From Flagellimonas okinawensis (GTDB taxonomy: Bacteria > Bacteroidota > Bacteroidia > Flavobacteriales > Flavobacteriaceae), in NCBI RefSeq assembly GCF_029194005.1, contig NZ_JARFVA010000002.1, forward strand, positions 744,001 through 808,000: 64,000 bases of DNA, written 5' to 3'. The notes beneath the pieces were generated by a model. It was not told where the DNA came from and did not search any database. It saw nothing but the letters and a program-made list of their open reading frames with translations. A program made the position numbers and the translations under genes. Shown here piece after piece: positions 59,338 through 64,000 of the stretch (position 1 is the stretch's first letter; every line of letters begins with the position of its first letter).

Positions 59338-59898
59338 CTATTTTAAACGGATTATGACATCATAGGAGACTTCGCCCCTTAGCTTTTGAAGACACCGTAA
59401 TTTCTGTTGGCTGGCGGAACGGGCACTGGAGTAATTGAATCTTTTGGCTATGTCCTCCATGCGCATCCCCAAAAATATGGTTGCCTCCAAAACAGATTTA
59501 CAGGGTTCCCCGACCTTTGCTAGAGCTTTTTCAAGGTATTCCCGGAGGTTTGGGCCCTTTCGGGTGATTTCTGGGTTTATGGATTCATGGTCTCTTTGAG
59601 AGATGCCTACCTCACTCTGCCGGTTTTCATATTTTTTTCTTCGATTGAGCTGGTTGAGCCACTGTCGCTTTGAAATTTCGAACAGATAGGTGCTTATTTT
59701 GCTTCGGAGTTCATAGTTCCCTGCCATTACATTTTTATAGAACACGATGATGGCTTCCTGAAAAACATCCAAAGCGTCATCTTCATTACCGTTATTCTGT
59801 TCCACCCAACTTTTTACCATGCCGATGTGCTGGTACAGTTGCTGCAGACAATTCTCGTTTCCTTTCTTTAATTGATCTATCAGTTCTTGGTCGGTCAT
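59338..59898 (-). CDS. ECF-type RNA polymerase sigma factor
   Basis: 186-residue sigma-70 family protein of the extracytoplasmic-function group. Region 2 includes DQELIDQLKKGNENCLQQLY, EDDALDVFQEAIIVFYKN and the DNA-melting region ISTYLFEISKRQWLNQLNRR. Region 4 is PCKSVLEATIFLGMRMEDIA followed by KRFNYSSARSASQQKLRC. A TTG at 59901 precedes the chosen ATG. It lies 16 bases after the LEA14-like gene in transcription order and two before the anti-sigma-like gene. It likely controls this cluster and perhaps other envelope genes. Confidence 0.88.
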   Translation of the reverse strand: MTDQELIDQLKKGNENCLQQLYQHIGMVKSWVEQNNGNEDDALDVFQEAIIVFYKNVMAGNYELRSKISTYLFEISKRQWLNQLNRRKKYENRQSEVGISQRDHESINPEITRKGPNLREYLEKALAKVGEPCKSVLEATIFLGMRMEDIAKRFNYSSARSASQQKLRCLQKLRGEVSYDVIIRLK

Positions 59899-59917
59899 CA
59901 AGGTTTTTCTGAAATGG

Positions 59918-60772
59918 CTATAATCCTATTTCCACACGGTCCTTTATGGGCACATTGAATTCGTACTCCTGAATTTTTATTTGGGCCTCGCCTAAAATAG
60001 TGAAATTCGCTTTTTGGTCGGTCAGCCAAGAGAACTTCATCTGTTTTAAAATATCAAAATTGCTCAAGGTAACATCAATGGGAATAGTAGTGGATTTTAG
60101 TGCTTCTTGGTAAAATGGTTCATCCATGGTCCACTCCGCCACTTTCCCTTTGTTTTCATCCAAATAGAATTCAAGTTTCATGGTATTGATGGTATAGGCA
60201 ATAGGCAATCTGTTCAGGGTCTCAACACCTAATTTTAACCGGGTTTTGCTCAGTGAGGGCAATTTATTGCTGGAAATGGACCGAATTTTAAAATTATTGC
60301 CGTAATCCAAATTTTTGCTGATTTCCTCCAAAATGGCCTTTTTGGTGTTCAGATGTATCTTGTCATCCAGTGCAATGGTGAAGGAATTCAGCAGAAAGCT
60401 CACCTTTCCATTGCCCTTGAGGGCGAATTCGGTGGAATCTGATGCCAATAATTCAGGATAAAAGGCATTAAGATTTTTGAGTGCTATTTCGCAGGTTACC
60501 GGTATTCGTATGGTATCATTGGCTGCCAGACTCATCTGTTCGTTTAAAAATCCCTTTCCCACCAAAGAATCCTTATAAAAAATCTCCATGCTGGATTGCC
60601 TCAGTTTTGTTTTTACATTGTTGGGGTTGTATACAATGTAATCCAATCCCACCACCAATGCATCTTCCGTGAGTCCTTTAATGGTAACATGGTCTATGGC
60701 AACAAATTCTGGTTTTTTGCTGCATGAGGTAAAAAAAAGAAGTGCTCCAAATACTAGGGTTATTTTTTTCAT
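59918..60772 (-). CDS. LEA14-like (LEA_2 / WHy) lipoprotein
   Basis: Periplasmic or outer-membrane lipoprotein with lipobox FTSC (Cys17). ATG 60772 (MKKITLVFGALLFFTSCSKK) is preferred over the longer frame from 60814 that overlaps the ABC gene. Two LEA14-type beta-sandwich domains are suggested by ALVVGLDYIVYNPNNVKTKL (the typical NPN turn) and KLGVETLNRLPIAYTINTMK. Such proteins bind ligands or partners in envelopes; no enzyme function is expected. It lies ten bases after the FHA-ABC gene and 19 before the sigma-factor start. Confidence 0.75.
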   Translation of the reverse strand: MKKITLVFGALLFFTSCSKKPEFVAIDHVTIKGLTEDALVVGLDYIVYNPNNVKTKLRQSSMEIFYKDSLVGKGFLNEQMSLAANDTIRIPVTCEIALKNLNAFYPELLASDSTEFALKGNGKVSFLLNSFTIALDDKIHLNTKKAILEEISKNLDYGNNFKIRSISSNKLPSLSKTRLKLGVETLNRLPIAYTINTMKLEFYLDENKGKVAEWTMDEPFYQEALKSTTIPIDVTLSNFDILKQMKFSWLTDQKANFTILGEAQIKIQEYEFNVPIKDRVEIGL

Positions 60773-60782
60773 AGTGTCGGGT

Positions 60783-63137
60783 TTAAATACTGTCCTTCTT
60801 TTTAAGTGAAACATAGATCAAGACATAAAACATAACATTGAGTGCTACGATGACCACCACGTTCATATCAAAACTGTTGAAGACATCACCGATCAACGTT
60901 CCTTCATCCACCAATTTTTCATTGTACAGGTCGAGAAGTTGCACTGCTGAGGTTGAGGCGGTCTGCGTACCCACTTCGGGTGCGGGCAGTGGAACAGTGG
61001 TCAAAACAGCCTGAACCGTGTCTGGATTGAATTCAGAGGCGGGGGAGGCATCGTCCTGTAATCGGGCAAAGCCCTCGGTGCCCCATCGGCCCAAAGTGAA
61101 AAAGCTCAAGATTTCCACCAAGGTATTGTTGATTTTTGTCATTACCCCGGCCAACATAATCTGTGGCATCAATGCAATGGGCACTACGGTCATTACTTTC
61201 TCTGTGGTATTGAAGGCAGATGAAAGCCACAATCCAATCAGGGAGGCAGAAACCGAAATATAGAACATGAACAGCATGCTCTGGCCAAAAGGCCGTAGGT
61301 ACACTTCTTCAAAACCTTCAAAAGTGTTCAATTTGAAATTGAGGTAGATGATACTCACAAACAATATGGTCTGCACCAGGGCAATCAAGGAAAGTACCAA
61401 CCATTTGGAAAGAATATAGGTGTTGATATTAAGGTTGAACATACGCTCCCTTTTGTATACCGTAAGCTCACCTACAATCTCCTTTGCAGCATTGCTTACC
61501 CCAAACCAAACAGCAGAAATGGCCATCAAGAACATGACCCCAATCTGAAATTTGTTGAATACCAAGCAGACCAATCCCGCAATGATTACGGGTTGTGCCA
61601 ATAACAAGGCCAAATTTTCCTTGTCATTGAGTTTGATGTTGAAATATCTTGAAACCAACCAATACAATTGCAGCCAGTACGAGTCTGGCTTTTCTTTTTT
61701 TACGTCGGGGTTATTAACGGCCTTATACCCAACTTTGCTGGGCTTTTGGTAATAGGAGGTTACCGTGCCGATATCACTCATTTTACTATAGACCTCCACA
61801 ATGTTTTGGGCTTCAAAATGGGAAGTCAATAGGTTGGCCGGGCCTTGAAATACCAAATGCCCTTGAACGCCCAAAAATATAGCCTGGTCCACATAGTTGA
61901 GGTCTTCGGGTTTGTGGGTCACCATTACAATTGTAGTTCCCGAATGGGCCAACTTTTTAAGACTCTTCAGAAAACTTTCAATGGTCTCGGGATCTAGTGG
62001 AGAAGTGGGTTCATCCAAAAACAGAATAGTGGGCTCGGTCAAAAGTTCCACCGCAATGGACACGCGTTTGCGCTGTCCACCAGAGAGATTCCCCACTTTT
62101 ATGGTCCTGATGTCCTTTTCCTTATCTTGGTCCAAATTTAGGTCGTTGATGACCTTATCAATCCTTTGGTTGATCTCTGAAACGGCTGTATCATCGGGTA
62201 AGCGGAGCTTTGCTGCGTAGAACAAGGTCTTGTATACCGTCAATTCCTTATGGATGATATCATCTTGGGGAACATAGCCGATTTTTTTCTTGATCAGACT
62301 AAAGTTGTCTGCCAATGAAAGTCCGTGAATGAACACTTCTCCAGAAGTAGCCGGATTTTCACCGTTCAAACATTTCAACAAGGTGGATTTTCCACAACCC
62401 GAGGGGCCCATCAATGCCACAAAAGTGGAATGGGGAATGTTCAGGGACATATCCTGCAATCCAATCTTGTTGTTGGGATATTCTTTCTGAATGGCCAATG
62501 CCTTTATGGCACTACGTTCTTTACGGAGATCCTTAGCCCCATTCTTAAGGGTAATGCTGTAAAATGAAATGGTGACCGTATCGCTGTCCTTGAACTTGGC
62601 CTTGGATTTTAACTCCTTTCCATTGAGATAGGTCTTATTGGTGGAACCCAGGTCCTCGATCCAAAATTCACCCTGCGAATAGGAAATTATGGCGTGTTCC
62701 CGGGTCACCGTGGGATCGTCCAGAACAATGTCATTATTTTCCAAGCGGCCAATTTTATAAGCACCTTTGGAAACGATTTTTTGTTTGAATCCGTTGAACT
62801 CCTTTTGGGATTCTGAGGGTTTTGGAACCTTTTCTTTTTGGTTTTCAGTAACTACTTGCAGCTTTTGCGATGCAATAGTGAAAATCTCGTCAGGTGGAAT
62901 CTTGACCCATGTATTTGGGGCTATCGGCTGTTCTTTGACCATGGTCCCATTGGAGCTTTCAAGGTCCATGATGTAGATTCCGTCCGTCCTGGCTTCAATT
63001 TGGGCATGTTTTCTCGAAGCAAGTCTACTGTCTATCTCAACTTGGGCGCCATGACCTTTTCTTCCAATCGTAACAATTTCATTTTTAGACAGGGGAACAG
63101 ACTGTCCGTTGCAGATGAGGTGCATTTCCGGTATCAT
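60783..63137 (-). CDS. Double-FHA ABC transporter (ATPase and permease in one chain)
   Basis: 784-residue half-transporter of the ABCG/ABC-2 type with two N-terminal FHA domains. FHA1 (about 10-90): TIGRKG, SRKHAQIEA, SSNGT. FHA2 (about 115-195): IGRLENNDIVLDD, TREHAII, GSTNKTYLNG. Both keep the Arg, Ser/Thr and Asn that hold phosphothreonine. The ATPase has Walker A MGPSGCGKST, signature NLSGGQRKR and Walker B ILFLDEPTSPLD. The C-terminal 280 residues have about six helices (LLLAQPVIIAGLVCLVFNKF, SMLFMFYISVSASLIGLWLS). ATG 63137 is one base after the protease stop. I infer control by phosphorylation through the kinase of the same cluster; the substrate is unknown. Confidence 0.9.
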   Translation of the reverse strand: MIPEMHLICNGQSVPLSKNEIVTIGRKGHGAQVEIDSRLASRKHAQIEARTDGIYIMDLESSNGTMVKEQPIAPNTWVKIPPDEIFTIASQKLQVVTENQKEKVPKPSESQKEFNGFKQKIVSKGAYKIGRLENNDIVLDDPTVTREHAIISYSQGEFWIEDLGSTNKTYLNGKELKSKAKFKDSDTVTISFYSITLKNGAKDLRKERSAIKALAIQKEYPNNKIGLQDMSLNIPHSTFVALMGPSGCGKSTLLKCLNGENPATSGEVFIHGLSLADNFSLIKKKIGYVPQDDIIHKELTVYKTLFYAAKLRLPDDTAVSEINQRIDKVINDLNLDQDKEKDIRTIKVGNLSGGQRKRVSIAVELLTEPTILFLDEPTSPLDPETIESFLKSLKKLAHSGTTIVMVTHKPEDLNYVDQAIFLGVQGHLVFQGPANLLTSHFEAQNIVEVYSKMSDIGTVTSYYQKPSKVGYKAVNNPDVKKEKPDSYWLQLYWLVSRYFNIKLNDKENLALLLAQPVIIAGLVCLVFNKFQIGVMFLMAISAVWFGVSNAAKEIVGELTVYKRERMFNLNINTYILSKWLVLSLIALVQTILFVSIIYLNFKLNTFEGFEEVYLRPFGQSMLFMFYISVSASLIGLWLSSAFNTTEKVMTVVPIALMPQIMLAGVMTKINNTLVEILSFFTLGRWGTEGFARLQDDASPASEFNPDTVQAVLTTVPLPAPEVGTQTASTSAVQLLDLYNEKLVDEGTLIGDVFNSFDMNVVVIVALNVMFYVLIYVSLKKKDSI

Positions 63138-63138
63138 T

Positions 63139-63969
63139 TTATTGGTCGATATAGGATTGGATGCATTTTTTACGATGTTCCGCAAAAGGATGCGTGGAAG
63201 TCAATTTTTTTATGAGGTCTTGCTTTTGATAGCGTTCCAATTTCCTGAAGAAATCCGCAAATCGGTTCACATCATATCCAGCCGCTTGGGCCAATTCAAA
63301 CCCGACCTTGTCGGCCTCATATTCATCAATTTGATCAAAGGGGGGCGAAAAGGTCCTATTGATCTTATTGGCAATATCGGTAAAGCCTTCCATACGGGTC
63401 ATTCCCTCAAGGTCTGTGGAGAGCGTGAGTTTTGTTACTTTCCTTTGGGTGTGGAGTTTGTCCTCATGGGCCACTTCATGTCCTATGATGAACGCCAATT
63501 CATCATAAGAATCAACGAAATTGAGCAAGCCCGTGGTAATGTATAGGTAACCGCCCAAAGTGGCAAAAGCATTTATTTCCTCGGATTTAAGGATGCTTAT
63601 TCGGTAGGATACATCGTTTCGGGACACATTTTTAACGATACGTTGAAGTATTTCCTCTACCTTTGGTTTGGCAAAATGGTTGTTGTCCAATTGGCCAAGG
63701 GCAACATACCTGTTATACATATCCCTTCCAATATTTTTTTTGGAATCACTGGAGATGTTCAGTGCAAAGTCCAACCAATTGTTCTCCACCTGTTTGTAAA
63801 AAAAAGCGGGTCCATCAAGGGCATGGCCACAATCTTGGAGAACAGTGGCATGTTCTATTTTTGTCGTGTAATCAGAAAGGGCCTCTTCCAATTTTTCAAC
63901 GGAGATTTCCTGTGCCAAAGAAATTTGTAAGAAGCAACAGAAGAAAATGGACGATAATGCGTGTCTCAT
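63139..63969 (-). CDS. Exported M48-family zinc metalloprotease
   Basis: 276-residue protease with a signal peptide (MRHALSSIFFCCFLQISLAQ). The zinc motif HEVAH is in FIIGHEVAHEDKLHTQRK and the third ligand is the Glu of EYEADKVGFELAQAAGYDVN, so it should be active; a final STHPFAEHRK is typical of M48 (BepA/LoiP-like) proteins. Family members act in outer-membrane quality control. It is the first gene of the signalling cluster and overlaps no neighbour; the FHA-ABC gene starts one base after its stop. A TAnnTTTG box lies upstream at the window edge. Confidence 0.9.
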   Translation of the reverse strand: MRHALSSIFFCCFLQISLAQEISVEKLEEALSDYTTKIEHATVLQDCGHALDGPAFFYKQVENNWLDFALNISSDSKKNIGRDMYNRYVALGQLDNNHFAKPKVEEILQRIVKNVSRNDVSYRISILKSEEINAFATLGGYLYITTGLLNFVDSYDELAFIIGHEVAHEDKLHTQRKVTKLTLSTDLEGMTRMEGFTDIANKINRTFSPPFDQIDEYEADKVGFELAQAAGYDVNRFADFFRKLERYQKQDLIKKLTSTHPFAEHRKKCIQSYIDQ

Positions 63970-63991
63970 GATGTTTTTTAGTGTATATAAC

Positions 63992-63999
63992 CAAAAATA
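63992..63999 (-). promoter_or_regulatory. Candidate -7 box of the protease-FHA-kinase cluster
   Basis: TATTTTTG on the minus strand matches TAnnTTTG exactly and stands about 22 bases before the protease ATG. The -33 element would lie past the window end and cannot be checked. Confidence 0.4.
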
Positions 64000-64000
64000 A

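Noticed and set aside
53273-63969. Type VI secretion regulation
   Set aside because: Kinase, PP2C and FHA proteins occur in type VI loci, but no sheath, tube, spike or TssJLM-like gene is present here.

Overview
The window comes from a chromosome of the Bacteroidota, almost certainly a marine member of the Flavobacteriaceae. Direct evidence is a complete gldK-gldL-gldM-gldN cluster (type IX secretion and gliding), three SusC/SusD-type outer-membrane uptake pairs, a laminarinase-type GH16 locus, no Shine-Dalgarno-like spacing ahead of start codons, and several upstream boxes fitting the Bacteroidota promoter pattern TTTG/TTG - N17-23 - TAnnTTTG. I cannot assign genus or species from the sequence alone.

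Layout. 1-8.0 kb (plus strand): 3' end of topA, an arginase-family protein whose metal ligands are mostly gone, gldKLMN closed by a strong terminator, and a DAO-type flavoprotein. 8.0-17.5 kb: a DUF983 membrane protein (minus), an ABC-F ATPase, a secreted leucine-rich-repeat protein, a three-gene RND efflux operon (adaptor, pump, TolC-like channel) and a small CPXCG zinc-ribbon-like protein. 17.6-28.8 kb (minus): a beta-glucan (laminarin-type) utilisation locus, in transcription order a membrane-spanning sensor/LuxR regulator, susC, susD, a four-module surface glycan-binding lipoprotein and a GH16 lipoprotein, ending in a terminator. 28.9-31.5 kb: an outer-membrane-barrel-like protein, a small conserved-looking protein and an MFS exporter. 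31.8-40.0 kb (minus): a second SusC/SusD locus with a small lipoprotein and two AraC-type regulators (one full-length membrane sensor, one shortened relative), with no glycosidase. 40.2 kb: initiator tRNA-Met.

40.3-53.3 kb is an accessory, partly decayed stretch: a cut-off IS3-type orfA, a TraN-like conjugation pseudogene with a frameshift and an in-frame stop, an intact patatin/BamA-type phospholipase, an unidentified broken gene, a lipocalin-type (AttH/CrtC) protein with a Crp-like regulator, and a SusC/SusD pair linked to two calcineurin-type phosphoesterases. The SusC of this last pair has lost its whole N-terminal half.

53.3-64.0 kb (minus) is the most unusual region: nine or ten closely packed genes encoding an M48 metalloprotease, a double-FHA ABC transporter, a LEA14-like lipoprotein, an ECF sigma factor, a membrane anti-sigma-like protein, a small coiled-coil protein, a Sel1-repeat membrane protein, a Hanks-type kinase with about 15 extracytoplasmic Sel1 repeats, and a PP2C phosphatase. 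The parts (kinase, phosphatase, two intact phosphothreonine-binding FHA domains, sigma/anti-sigma pair) suggest one envelope phospho-signalling system. That reading is inference from gene content and order; I know of no described system with this exact composition.
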